From Desertimonas flava (lineage in GTDB: Bacteria; Actinomycetota; Acidimicrobiia; Acidimicrobiales; Ilumatobacteraceae), in NCBI RefSeq assembly GCF_003426815.1, contig NZ_QKYK01000018.1, positions 49,579 through 113,578 on the forward strand: a DNA stretch of 64,000 bases, written 5' to 3'. Shown here one piece after another: positions 42,568 through 51,223 of the stretch (the first letter of the stretch is position 1; every line of letters begins with the position of its first letter). Position numbers and translations under genes: made by a program. The notes under the pieces were generated by a model that did no database searches, was not told the origin of the DNA, and saw nothing but the letters and a program-made list of their open reading frames with translations.

Positions 42568-43806
42568 GTGACGCCGACGACGCCTGTCCGCCGCATGTCC
42601 GCCGACGCCGCCCGCCGCACGGCGCTGGCGGCCCAGGGTTTCGGCCGTCCCCGGCCCAACGGTCGAGTCACCCGGCAGCACCTCCGCCGAGTGTTCGACG
42701 ACGTCGGCCAGATCCAGATCGACTCGGTCAACGTGCTCGTCCGCAGCCAGGAGCTGCCGCTGTTCGCGCGGCTCGGGCCGCACCCCCGCAGCCTCATCCC
42801 CGACGCGGTCGCCGCCGGCGAGCTGTTCGAGTACTGGGCGCACGCGGCATCGCTGTTGCCCACTCGTCACTACCCCTTGTACCGCTGGCGGATGGAGCGA
42901 GCGCGCAACGGCGAGGGATGGTTCGAGAGCTTCACGGCGCGCAAGCGCCATCTGGTCGACAGCGTGCTCGAGCAGGTGCGTGAACGCGGCCCGCTGGCGG
43001 TGGGCGACCTCCACGGCCGGGTTCGCAACAAGGGCGGCACCTGGTGGGACTGGGACGACGGCAAGATCGCCCTCGAGGCATTGTTCGACGCCGGCCACGT
43101 CGGCGCGACCCGGCGTAGCAACGACTTCGCCCGGATGTACGACCTGAGCGAGCGTCTCATCCCGACCGACGTGCTTGCCGTGCCGCCGGTCGACGTGGCC
43201 CTCGCCCGCAAGGAGCTGGTCGTGCTGGCGGCCCGATCGCTGGGTGTCGCCACCGTTGCCGATCTCGCCGACTACCACTATCAACGGGTCGCCGTGGTGA
43301 AGACGATGGTCGACGAACTGGTCGCGGATGGCCGGCTCGTCCCCATCGAGGTCGACGGCTGGGCCAAGCCGGCCTTCCTTCATCCCGAGGCGCGCACTCC
43401 GAGGGCGATCACCGGCCGGGCGCTGCTGTCACCGTTCGACACGCTGGTGCGCAACCGGGACCGCACCGAGCGGATCTTCGACTTCAACTACCGAATCGAG
43501 ATCTACACCCCGGCCCCCAAGCGGATCTACGGCTACTACGTGCTCCCGTTCCTGCTCGACGGACAGCTCGTCGGTCGGGTCGACCTCAAGGCCGATCGCC
43601 AGGCCGGCGTGCTGCGAGTGCAGGCGGCGCACGTGGAGCCCGACCTCGACAACACCCTCGACCGTCCGGGGATCGCCGCGGCGCTCGCCCTCGAGCTCCA
43701 CGACATGGCCGGCTGGCTCGGTCTCGGCACCGTCGGGGTCACCGATCGGGGGTCGCTCGCCGCCGATCTGGCGTCGCTGGCCGGCGTCGAGCGACTGGCC
43801 TCCTGA
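42568..43806 (+). CDS. YcaQ-like winged-helix DNA glycosylase family protein
   Basis: This 412-aa protein belongs to the HTH_42/YcaQ family: RRVFDDVGQIQIDSVNVLVRSQELPLFARLGPH, FEYWAHAASLLP and a middle winged-helix region. E. coli YcaQ unhooks DNA interstrand crosslinks using a QxQ/D motif; here the QIQID segment (near residue 47-51) fits that motif. Actinobacterial homologues are common, and some protect against DNA-damaging natural products. GTG 42568 is 8 nt after TACGCT with an upstream TG (extended -10), so a leaderless start is likely; an earlier frame extension lacks support. Confidence 0.9.
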   Translation: MTPTTPVRRMSADAARRTALAAQGFGRPRPNGRVTRQHLRRVFDDVGQIQIDSVNVLVRSQELPLFARLGPHPRSLIPDAVAAGELFEYWAHAASLLPTRHYPLYRWRMERARNGEGWFESFTARKRHLVDSVLEQVRERGPLAVGDLHGRVRNKGGTWWDWDDGKIALEALFDAGHVGATRRSNDFARMYDLSERLIPTDVLAVPPVDVALARKELVVLAARSLGVATVADLADYHYQRVAVVKTMVDELVADGRLVPIEVDGWAKPAFLHPEARTPRAITGRALLSPFDTLVRNRDRTERIFDFNYRIEIYTPAPKRIYGYYVLPFLLDGQLVGRVDLKADRQAGVLRVQAAHVEPDLDNTLDRPGIAAALALELHDMAGWLGLGTVGVTDRGSLAADLASLAGVERLAS

Positions 43807-43829
43807 CGGCGCGGGTACTCTCGGCCCGC

Positions 43830-45038
43830 ATGCCTGAGGACGTCCATCGACAGGGGCCGCGACTTCCCCGGTGGGTCGTTCCCGGAACGATCATCTTCTG
43901 GTCGGGATGGCTTGCCGCGATCGCCTTCCGCCATCTCTGGTCGCGGCTCGCGAGCATCCTCGTCCTCGTCATGCTGTCGCTGTTCCTGTCGCTCGCCATC
44001 GAGCCCGGGGTCACGCGGTTGTCGAAGCGGGGCTGGCGGCGAGGGACAGCGACGGCGACGATCGTGTTCGGCGTCGTCCTCGTCGTGCTGGTCTTCATCT
44101 TCGCCATCGCCGCCCTGATCGGCTCGCAGATCGCCGATCTGCTCTCCAACACCGAGTCGTACATCACCGACACGGTCCGCTTCCTCAACGACACGTTCGG
44201 CTTCAACATCAATGCCTCCGAGGTGATCGACAGCTTCAACGATCCCAACGGGCCCGTGCAGGAGTTCATCGAGGAGCAGCAGGGTCAGGCGGTGTCGCTG
44301 TCGGTCACCGCGCTCGGCTGGTTCCTGCAGATGTTCACCGTGATGCTGTTCACCTTCTACCTCGTGGCCGACGGTCCTCGCCTCCGCCGGGCCATCTGCA
44401 GCCGGCTGACGCCCGAACGCCAAGAGCAGGTGCTGAGCACGTGGGAGCTCGCCGCGTCGAAGACCGGCGGCTACCTCTACTCCCGCGGTCTGCTCGCCCT
44501 CTTGTCGGCGCTCTTCCACTGGATCGTGTTCCAGTCCGTCGGCACGGCGGCGCCGATCGCCCTGGCGCTGTGGGTCGGGATCGTCAGCCAATTCCTGCCC
44601 GTCGTGGGCACTTACATCGCGGGTGTTCTGCCGGTACTGCTGGCCTTCCTCGACTCACCGGTCAAGGCGCTCATCGTCCTCATCGCCATCGTCGTGTATC
44701 AGCAGATCGAGAACTACCTGCTGTCCCCGCGCATCACGGCGCGCACGATGGAGCTGCATCCGGCGCTGGCGTTCGGCGCGGCGCTCGGCGGAGCTGCCGT
44801 GCTCGGTGTCGTCGGAGCCGTGCTCGCCTTGCCGGCCGCGGCGATGGCAACGGCCCTCGTGTCCGAGTTCGGGCGACGTCACGACGTGGTCGACAGCGTG
44901 CTCACCTACGTTCCGCCGCGGAAGCCGTTGCGCTGGTCCCGACGCAAGCCGGGTGAAGAGGACCAGGGAGAGGGCCAGGTGCCGAAGGGCTGGCCCAAGG
45001 GGTGGCGCCGGGGCCGTGTGCGCGTCAAGCCGGAATGA
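43830..45038 (+). CDS. AI-2E family transporter
   Basis: This 402-aa protein has the PerM/AI-2E layout: N-terminal helices (VPGTIIFWSGWLAAIAFR and ASILVLVMLSLFLSLAIEP), a soluble middle, then helices around LPVVGTYIAGVLPVLLAFLDSPVKALIVLIAIVVYQQIENYLLSPRI, the family hallmark. Members move small molecules or ions; AI-2 export is proven for few. The C-terminus is basic (RRKPGEEDQGEGQVPKGWPKGW). TACTCT lies 8 nt before the ATG (43816-43821). The stop overlaps the asparaginase start as ATGA. Confidence 0.93.
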   Translation: MPEDVHRQGPRLPRWVVPGTIIFWSGWLAAIAFRHLWSRLASILVLVMLSLFLSLAIEPGVTRLSKRGWRRGTATATIVFGVVLVVLVFIFAIAALIGSQIADLLSNTESYITDTVRFLNDTFGFNINASEVIDSFNDPNGPVQEFIEEQQGQAVSLSVTALGWFLQMFTVMLFTFYLVADGPRLRRAICSRLTPERQEQVLSTWELAASKTGGYLYSRGLLALLSALFHWIVFQSVGTAAPIALALWVGIVSQFLPVVGTYIAGVLPVLLAFLDSPVKALIVLIAIVVYQQIENYLLSPRITARTMELHPALAFGAALGGAAVLGVVGAVLALPAAAMATALVSEFGRRHDVVDSVLTYVPPRKPLRWSRRKPGEEDQGEGQVPKGWPKGWRRGRVRVKPE

Positions 45039-45976
45039 GCGAGGCTGTGCCGATGGACGCCGCCGCCGTCGTTCCGATCGCTGCCACCACGCGCAGTGGT
45101 GCGATCGAGTCCGTGCATCACGGTCTGGTCGTCGCCCTCGGCGCCGACGGTTCGGTGGTGCTGTCAGCCGGTGATCCGTCGACGCAGGTCTATCCACGGT
45201 CGTCGCTGAAGCCGCTGCAGGCCGAGGCGATGCTCGACGCCGGTCTCGACGTGACGCCGGAACAGCTGGCCGTCGCGTGTGCCAGCCATCGCGGGCAGCC
45301 GGTGCACATCGAGACGGTGCGCTCGCTGCTCGCCTCGGTCGGGCTCACCGCCGATCGTCTGCAGAACACGCCCGACTGGCCCCTCGACCGGGCGGCGGCG
45401 GACGAGGTCGTACGGGCCGGCGGCGCGCGATCGTCGCTCTTGCAGAACTGCAGTGGCAAGCACGCGGCGATGCTCGCCACGTGCGTCGTCAACGGCTGGG
45501 ATGTCGACAGCTACCTCGAGCCGCAGCATCCGCTGCAGGTGGCCATCGACGGCCACATCGCCGCCCGCACCGGCGGCGTGCTGCACACGGGCATCGACGG
45601 GTGTGGCGCCCCGACCGCCGCGGTCACGCTCGAGGGCGTCGCCAGAGCCTTCGCCGCGGTGGCGGCGACCGCCGGCGCCGTGTACGAGGCGATGCTCGCC
45701 CGCCCCGACCTCGTGTCGGGCGAAGGCGGCGACGACACGACGATGATGCGGGCCGTTCCCGGTCTGATGATGAAGGGCGGCGCCGAGGGTGTGCTCGTCG
45801 CTGCCTTGGGCGATGGGCGGGCCGTGGCCATCAAGGTGGCCGACGGGGCGGCGCGCGCCGGGCTGCCCGTGCTCCTCGACGTGCTGCACCGACTCGACGT
45901 CGACACCGGGGCCGTGGCGCCACCGGCGATCATGGGGCACGGTCGGCCCGTTGGCGAGACTCGCTCGCTCCTGTGA
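45035..45976 (+). CDS. L-asparaginase II family protein
   Basis: This 313-aa protein matches the asparaginase_II family (as in Rhizobium AnsA): VYPRSSLKPLQAEAML, CASHRGQPVHIE, NCSGKHAAMLATC, IDGCGAPTAAV and GEGGDDTTMMRA. These are the Ser-Lys, Cys and nucleophile regions of the thermolabile, zinc-modulated class. It would hydrolyse asparagine to aspartate and ammonia. ATG 45035 overlaps the AI-2E stop as ATGA; that transporter partner may be incidental. Function by family only. Confidence 0.9.
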   Translation: MSEAVPMDAAAVVPIAATTRSGAIESVHHGLVVALGADGSVVLSAGDPSTQVYPRSSLKPLQAEAMLDAGLDVTPEQLAVACASHRGQPVHIETVRSLLASVGLTADRLQNTPDWPLDRAAADEVVRAGGARSSLLQNCSGKHAAMLATCVVNGWDVDSYLEPQHPLQVAIDGHIAARTGGVLHTGIDGCGAPTAAVTLEGVARAFAAVAATAGAVYEAMLARPDLVSGEGGDDTTMMRAVPGLMMKGGAEGVLVAALGDGRAVAIKVADGAARAGLPVLLDVLHRLDVDTGAVAPPAIMGHGRPVGETRSLL

Positions 45977-46005
45977 TCCCCACGCGCCCTGCCTACCCTG
46001 ACGGG

Positions 46006-46956
46006 ATGCAGTTCGGCACGCTCCCCGACGTCCGCTACGGCGAGGTGCAGGAGGTCGCTCCCGGCATCCGCCGCGTGATCGCGGAGAACCCGTCGAAGTT
46101 CACCTACCGCGGCACCGGCACCTACATCGTCGGGCGCGGTGAGATCGCCGTGATCGACCCCGGCCCGGCGATCGACGCCCACCGGGACGCGCTGGCGGCA
46201 GCCATCGCCGGCGAGCGGGTGACGGCGATCTGCGTCACCCACTGCCACAGCGACCACTCACCGCTCGCCGCGTGGCTGCGCGCCGAGACCGGCGCACCGA
46301 CGATCGCCTTCGGCCCGCACCCGCCCATCGATCCCGCCGATGACGATGCTGCCGACGAGGCGGACGAGGAGGTGATGGACGGCGTCAAGGTGGAGGAGAC
46401 CATCGACCTCGCCTTCACGCCCGACATCGTCGCGGCCGACGGCGACCTGGCGGCGACAGGAGGAACAGGCGTCGACCGGTGGACGTTGCGTGCCGTCCAC
46501 ACCCCCGGGCACACGTCGAACCACGACTGCTTCGCGTTCGAGGAGCAGGGCGTCTTGTTCACCGGTGATCACGTGATGGGCTGGAGCACTACGGTGGTGT
46601 CGCCACCCGACGGCGACATGGCGGCCTACTTCGAATCGCTGCGCAAGGTTGCGGGGCGGCACGACCGCGTGCTCTGGCCGACCCACGGCCCCGCCGTCGA
46701 GCGGCCTCGCGAGTACGTCGAGTTCTTGCTCGCCCATCGCGAGGATCGGGAGCGGCAGGTGCTCGACGCGGTGCGAGGCGGGGCCGGCGAAATCGGCGAC
46801 ATCGTCAGCGCCCTCTACGCCGACGTCGACGAGAAGCTGCACAAGGCGGCGGCCCGCTCGGTGCTGGCCCACCTCGTCAAGCTCGTCGCCGAGGGGATGG
46901 TGGCGACCGACGACGGCGGCCCGGCCCGCCGGCGCAGCGTGTTCCGGGCCACCTGA
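46006..46956 (+). CDS. MBL-fold metallohydrolase (LACTB2-like)
   Basis: This 316-aa protein has the metallo-beta-lactamase zinc motifs: VTHCHSDHSP (HxHxDH), a His in HTPGHTSNHDCF, GDHVMGWSTT and WPTHGPAV. The C-terminal part (ALYADVDEKLHKAAARSVLAHLVKLVAEGMV) is a winged helix like that of LACTB2 ribonuclease-type proteins. It is probably a hydrolase or nuclease; substrate unknown. TACCCT (45994-45999) lies 6 nt before the ATG, a likely leaderless start. The frame upstream is only a shadow of the asparaginase gene. Confidence 0.9.
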   Translation: MQFGTLPDVRYGEVQEVAPGIRRVIAENPSKFTYRGTGTYIVGRGEIAVIDPGPAIDAHRDALAAAIAGERVTAICVTHCHSDHSPLAAWLRAETGAPTIAFGPHPPIDPADDDAADEADEEVMDGVKVEETIDLAFTPDIVAADGDLAATGGTGVDRWTLRAVHTPGHTSNHDCFAFEEQGVLFTGDHVMGWSTTVVSPPDGDMAAYFESLRKVAGRHDRVLWPTHGPAVERPREYVEFLLAHREDRERQVLDAVRGGAGEIGDIVSALYADVDEKLHKAAARSVLAHLVKLVAEGMVATDDGGPARRRSVFRAT

Positions 46957-46969
46957 CCGACCTGGTGAC

Positions 46970-47105
46970 AACGGGAGGGTATTTACCTACCGCGACGTCC
47001 GGAGGGTATCCACCCACCGCGCCGCACCGACCGGAGGGTACATACCTGACGGAAGCGTCCGGTATGTACCCTCCGGTTGCGAAGGTGGGTAAATACCCTC
47101 CCGTT
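46970..47105. repeat. Nested inverted-repeat array between convergent genes
   Basis: Outer arms 46970-46991 and 47084-47105 (22 nt, one mismatch) enclose inner arms 47031-47046 and 47061-47076 (16 nt, perfect), with a small GACG-gaag-CGTC stem in the loop. Five copies of a GGAGGGTA..ACC motif make it up, three forward and two reversed. It lies between the MBL gene and the enoyl-CoA hydratase gene. It could terminate both transcripts, but is larger and more repetitive than an ordinary terminator. Confidence 0.9.
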
Positions 47106-47138
47106 CCCCGGGGGGTGACGCGCCGTGGGGAAACGGCG

Positions 47139-47996
47139 TCAGCGCATGTTGGGGGCCGGCGTGGGCACCGGCGGGAACGCCGGTGGGCGACGCTCCATGA
47201 ACGACGCCACGCCCTCGGCGAAGTCGGGACGGCCGAAGCTCTCCAGCATCAGGCGCATGGCGACCTCCTGCGACGCGGCGAGGCCCCGCTGGAGGTCGTC
47301 GTACACCTGGCGCTTCATCACGGCCAGCGAGCTCGGCGAACTGTGGGCGGCGAGGTCGGCGATGTAGGCCTGTGCCGCCGGCAGCACCTCGTCGGGCGGC
47401 AGCGCCCGGTTGACGAGACCGAGGCGGGCTGCCTCCTCACCCTTCACCTTGCGGGCCGAGAACAGCAGGTCGAGGGCGTTGGCCGGCCCGCACAGCTGGT
47501 TGAGCTGCCATGCGATGCCCCACTCGGCGATCAGCCCGCGCTGCGCGAAGGCGGTGGTGAACACGGCCTCGGTGCTCATGAAGCGCAGGTCGCAACCGAG
47601 GGCGATGGGGATTCCCATCCCGGCGACGGCGCCGTTGATCGCCGCGATCACCGGCTTGGTGAGCGACATGAAGTACGTGTAGCGGCCGCGCAGGTCGTCG
47701 CCGGCCTCGGCGTCGCCGGGCCGGGGGACAGGCGGAGCGGCCTCGGACGCGATCCCACCCCCGTCGCCGCCGCTCGAGAGCGAGCTGAGCATGTTCATGT
47801 CGGCTCCGGCGCAGAACCCGCGCCCTTCACCGGTGAGGACGATGCCGACGACGGTCGGGTCGTTCTCGGCCTGGGTGAGCGCGCCGGCGAGCTCGTCGCC
47901 CATCGCGTCGATCCAGGCGTTGAGCGCCTCGGGACGGTTCAGCCAGATCGTCGCCACCGGACCGTCGACTTCGTAACGCAGGTACTCGTACGTCAT
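47139..47996 (-). CDS. Enoyl-CoA hydratase/isomerase family protein
   Basis: This 285-aa protein shows the crotonase fold: LNRPEALNAW, GRGFCAGADMNML (oxyanion hole), INGAVAGMGIPIALGCDLRFMST and QRGLIAEWGIAWQLNQLCG. The Glu in the last motif fits a hydratase acid/base residue; the second conserved Glu is less clear, so an isomerase role remains possible. A 20-residue Gly/Asp insert follows the oxyanion loop. ATG 47996 is 6 nt after TACAAC; an upstream frame extension is not supported. Confidence 0.9.
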   Translation of the reverse strand: MTYEYLRYEVDGPVATIWLNRPEALNAWIDAMGDELAGALTQAENDPTVVGIVLTGEGRGFCAGADMNMLSSLSSGGDGGGIASEAAPPVPRPGDAEAGDDLRGRYTYFMSLTKPVIAAINGAVAGMGIPIALGCDLRFMSTEAVFTTAFAQRGLIAEWGIAWQLNQLCGPANALDLLFSARKVKGEEAARLGLVNRALPPDEVLPAAQAYIADLAAHSSPSSLAVMKRQVYDDLQRGLAASQEVAMRLMLESFGRPDFAEGVASFMERRPPAFPPVPTPAPNMR

Positions 47997-48043
47997 GCCC
48001 TCGTTGTACTCGGTGGGGGGGCCGGGATCGGTACCGTGGCGGG

Positions 48044-48688
48044 ATGGGAACCGCGGCACACGTCGAACGCGAGGCACTGAGCGACCTGTTCACCGAACTC
48101 GGCCCGGACGTTCCGACGTTGTGCGAGGGCTGGACGGCCCGCGACCTCGCCGCGCATCTCGTCGTGCGCGAGCGGCGGCCCGATGGTGCGGTCGGCATCG
48201 TCGCCAAACCGTTGGCCGGCTACGCCGACAAGGTTCGCCGGGGCGAGGCCGAACGACCGTGGGACGAGATCGTGCAGCGCGTCCGCTCCGGTCCGCCGAT
48301 GTTCGCGCCCACGCGGATCGATGCCGTCGACCGGGCCGTCAACACCATCGAGTACTTCGTGCATCACGAGGACGTCCGGCGGGCGCAACCGGGCTGGACC
48401 CGCCGCGAGCTGACGCCCGACCTCGTCGCCGACCTGACGGCGGCGCTGTCGCGCATGGCGCGGGTGCTCGCCCGCAAGGTCCCGGTCGGGGTGGTGTTGA
48501 ACGTCACCGACGCACCCGACGGTCCGCGCACGATCGTGGCCCGCAAGGGTGAGGAGTCGGTCACGATCTCCGGCCCGATCGGTGAGATCACGCTGTACGT
48601 CTACGGTCGCCGGGACGTCGCCGGCGTCGAGCTCGACGGCTCCGCTGCGGCCGTCGAGCAGCTCCGCGCCGCCAGCTTCGGGATCTGA
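48044..48688 (+). CDS. TIGR03085-type DinB/MDMPI-fold protein
   Basis: This 214-aa protein starts MGTAAHVEREALSDLFTELGPDVPTLCEGWTARDLAAHLVVRERRPD, diagnostic of TIGR03085. The metal-ligand His lies in AAHLVV and in EYFVHHEDVRR (about 104-115), and a C-terminal MDMPI_C-like domain ends with GRRDVAGVELDG. The family is actinobacterial and probably mycothiol-linked; the reaction is unknown. TACCGT (48032-48037) lies 6 nt before the ATG. Its start overlaps the 5' region of the divergent enoyl-CoA hydratase. Confidence 0.88.
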   Translation: MGTAAHVEREALSDLFTELGPDVPTLCEGWTARDLAAHLVVRERRPDGAVGIVAKPLAGYADKVRRGEAERPWDEIVQRVRSGPPMFAPTRIDAVDRAVNTIEYFVHHEDVRRAQPGWTRRELTPDLVADLTAALSRMARVLARKVPVGVVLNVTDAPDGPRTIVARKGEESVTISGPIGEITLYVYGRRDVAGVELDGSAAAVEQLRAASFGI

Positions 48689-48737
48689 CTCCGACTGGAG
48701 CACGGATCCGGCCGACCTCGCCCGACCCGTTGCCGGG

Positions 48738-48768
48738 GTAACAGATGGTGCCTGGCACCATCTGTTAC
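48738..48768. terminator. 31-bp perfect palindrome with GTGCCTGGCAC core
   Basis: Arms of 15 bp (48738-48752 and 48754-48768) flank a single T. It shares its centre with the duplicated palindrome at 23971-24027. It sits between the TIGR03085 gene and the MFS gene and contains the MFS stop codon (48765-48767), so it could serve as a bidirectional terminator. Confidence 0.7.
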
Positions 48769-50366
48769 TCGCCGTCGGCCATGGCGGGCCGGTCGAGGAC
48801 GTCGTCGAGATGGCCGCGACGTGGCCCGCGCACGAGGACGAACACGAAGGCGACGGCCACGATGGCCACGCCGATCCACATCGACTGCACCCAGCCGTCG
48901 ACGTAGGCGTGCTTGGCGGCCTCGACGAGCCGCCCGGCGGCCGACGGGTCGAGCCCGGACTCGGGAGAGCCGGCCAGGCCGAGGGCCTGGGCGATGCCTT
49001 CGCCGGCGACGTGGACCACCTCGCCGGGAAGGCCGGCAGTCTTGTCATCGAGCGAACCGCGGTAGCCGGAGGCGAGAATCGAGCCGAGGAGAGCCACGCC
49101 GACGGCGCCGCCCAGCTCTCGCGTGGTGTCGTTGAGCGCCGAGGCGACGCCCTGCTTGTCGGCGGGCAGCGACTCGGTGATGGCCTCGGTGGACGGGGTG
49201 AGGGACAGTCCGACGCCGACGCCCATGACGAGCAGGCCGGGGAGGATCGACCAGTAGCCACCCTCGACCGACGCCATCATGGCCAGCAGGCCGAGACCGG
49301 ACGCGGCGAGAGCGAGGCCGGCAAGCATCGTCGAGCGGGTGCCGATCCGCTTGGCCACCTTCGGAGCCGACGCCGCGGTGGGCATCATCACGACCACCAT
49401 CGGCAGCAGACCGACGGCGGCGTGCAGGGCCGACCATCCGAGGATCGCCTGCAGGAACGGGAAGAGCACGAGGAAGATGCCGAACATCACGGCGGTGAGC
49501 AGCAGGATGGCGGTGGCGCCGGCGGCCAGCCCGCGGTTGGCGAACGTCCTCACGTCGAGCAGCGGCTCGTCGCGAGTGAACTCCCATAGGACGAATCCGA
49601 TCAGTGCGCCGCCACCGATGATGAGGCCGGCGACCGTCAGTGTGTCGCCCCAGCCTCGCTCGGGGCCTTCGTGGATACCGAGGACGATGCCGCCGATGGC
49701 CAGCGCCGACAGGACCGAGCCGACGACGTCGAAGGGATGACCGCTGTGCTCACGCGAGTTGGGCACGGCCCGGAGCGTCAGGTACAGGGCGGCGACCACG
49801 AGGATCATCGGCAGCAGGAACGCCAACCGCCACGTGGCCACGTCGACCATCAAGGCGGCGACGAACATGCCGATGATGCCGCCGGCGCCGGCGACACCGG
49901 CCCAGATCCCGATCGCCTGGCCGCGCTCTTCGGCGGGGAAGCTCGAGGTGAGCACCGACAGCGTGACGGGCATGATCATCGCCGCGCCGACGCCGGCTGC
50001 GGCGCGGCCGACGATCAGCAGGCCCGACCCGGTGGCCAACGCACACAGCACGGTTGCCGCGCCGAACACGACGAGGCCGACGACCAGGACGGGCTTGCGG
50101 CCCCAGCGGTCGCCGATCGCGCCGATCGGGAGCAGCAGGGCGGCGAGGGCCAACGTGTAGGCGTTGAGGATCCACAGCACCGTGCCGGCCGTGGCACCGA
50201 AATCGGCGGCGAGCTCCTGCTGGGCGACGTTGAGGATCGACATCGAGGCGATGACGCCCATCAGGGCGACGCACATGGCGATGAGGATGTTGCGGCGGCG
50301 GCGGGCGTCGTGGATGACGCCCGGATCGGACCCGGTGTGTGGCGGGCTGTCAACGGTGGTGGTCAC
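48765..50366 (-). CDS. MFS drug-efflux transporter, DHA2 type (second copy)
   Basis: This 533-aa protein has about 14 helices and DHA2 motifs: AMCVALMGVIASMSILNVAQQELA, GAIGDRWGRKPVLVVG (motif A), and GVAGAGGIIGMFVAALMVDV (motif C like). It is paralogous in architecture to the pump at 21512-23209 and likewise divergent from a TetR gene. The GTG start at 50366 follows a hydrophilic N-terminus of about 25 residues. Substrate unknown. Its stop codon lies within the palindrome at 48738-48768. Confidence 0.92.
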   Translation of the reverse strand: MTTTVDSPPHTGSDPGVIHDARRRRNILIAMCVALMGVIASMSILNVAQQELAADFGATAGTVLWILNAYTLALAALLLPIGAIGDRWGRKPVLVVGLVVFGAATVLCALATGSGLLIVGRAAAGVGAAMIMPVTLSVLTSSFPAEERGQAIGIWAGVAGAGGIIGMFVAALMVDVATWRLAFLLPMILVVAALYLTLRAVPNSREHSGHPFDVVGSVLSALAIGGIVLGIHEGPERGWGDTLTVAGLIIGGGALIGFVLWEFTRDEPLLDVRTFANRGLAAGATAILLLTAVMFGIFLVLFPFLQAILGWSALHAAVGLLPMVVVMMPTAASAPKVAKRIGTRSTMLAGLALAASGLGLLAMMASVEGGYWSILPGLLVMGVGVGLSLTPSTEAITESLPADKQGVASALNDTTRELGGAVGVALLGSILASGYRGSLDDKTAGLPGEVVHVAGEGIAQALGLAGSPESGLDPSAAGRLVEAAKHAYVDGWVQSMWIGVAIVAVAFVFVLVRGPRRGHLDDVLDRPAMADGE

Positions 50367-50421
50367 GGGCGAGGTGCCTTCTGTCGGGGGTGTCGCCGGC
50401 CGGATCGCCGGAAGAAGCGCT

Positions 50422-50436
50422 ACGAGACGGTATCGT
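50422..50436. promoter_or_regulatory. Candidate TetR operator and -10 box
   Basis: ACGA-gacggta-TCGT forms an imperfect operator-like palindrome, and TATCGT (50431-50436) is 9 nt before the TetR ATG. The site lies between the divergent pump and TetR genes, suiting autoregulation. Confidence 0.4.
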
Positions 50437-50445
50437 TCTGTTTCT

Positions 50446-51057
50446 ATGACCGCAACGCACGTCGAGGAGCGAGGCGCGGTCGATCCGCGGATCGCCCGGA
50501 GCCGGGCGAAGTTGATGGCCGCCGCCCGCGAGATCCTGGTCGAGGGGGGCGCGTCGGCACTGACGGTCGACGCCGTGGCCGACCGCTCCGGCGTGGCCAA
50601 GTCGACGCTGTATCGCCACTGGCCGTCGCGTGCGGCGCTCGTGATCGACGTCTTCCGTACCGTGATGCCCGTCACCGACGCCGTCGACGACTCATTGCCG
50701 TTCGAGGCCGCGCTCCGCGCCCACGTGCGCAGCGTGGCGACGTCGTTCGCCGACACCGAGTGGACGCGGATGCTCCCGGCCCTCTTCTCGCTGCGCCAGG
50801 AGTTCCCCGAGATCGAAGAGCTCATCCTCGCCGATCGCCGGGAACACCTGGAGTCCTTCGCCGCGCTGCTCGATCTGGGCACGGCGCAGGGCAGTCTTCC
50901 GGCCGGTCTCGATCCCGACGTCGTCGTTGCCGCGCTCGTCGGCCCGTCGTTCATGCTGGCCCTGATCGGTGATCTCGACCGGTCGCTCGAGGCAGCCGAC
51001 TATGTGGTCGATAGGTTCCTCACCAGCTATGGAGGTCCTCGGCCGACGGATGTATGA
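50446..51057 (+). CDS. TetR-family regulator paired with the second MFS pump
   Basis: This 203-aa protein has the HTH region RSRAKLMAAAREILVEGGASALTVDAVADRSGVAKSTLYRHWPSRAALV (about 16-62) and a TetR_C-type ligand domain (LPFEAALRAHVRSVATSFADTEWTRMLPALFSLRQEFPE). The ATG lies 9 nt after TATCGT. It probably controls the divergent pump gene. The ligand is unknown. Confidence 0.92.
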   Translation: MTATHVEERGAVDPRIARSRAKLMAAAREILVEGGASALTVDAVADRSGVAKSTLYRHWPSRAALVIDVFRTVMPVTDAVDDSLPFEAALRAHVRSVATSFADTEWTRMLPALFSLRQEFPEIEELILADRREHLESFAALLDLGTAQGSLPAGLDPDVVVAALVGPSFMLALIGDLDRSLEAADYVVDRFLTSYGGPRPTDV

Positions 51058-51223
51058 CGTCGACAGCCCGCTCGACGACGACCCGTCGAGCTTCACGGCC
51101 TTGGGTGACGCCCGGCGCGAGATCGCGTAGTTCCTGACGGTTCACGGGCCGCCGTGGGCGGCCGAATTCGCTGGTGCCGTCTCGGGTGGTGAGTATCGTC
51201 GTGGCCGCCCGGAGAGAGACTCG

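Noticed and set aside
51048..51130. Short frame MYDVDSPLDDDPSSFTALGDARREIA after the second TetR gene
   Set aside because: Too short, overlaps the TetR end and has no supporting signals.
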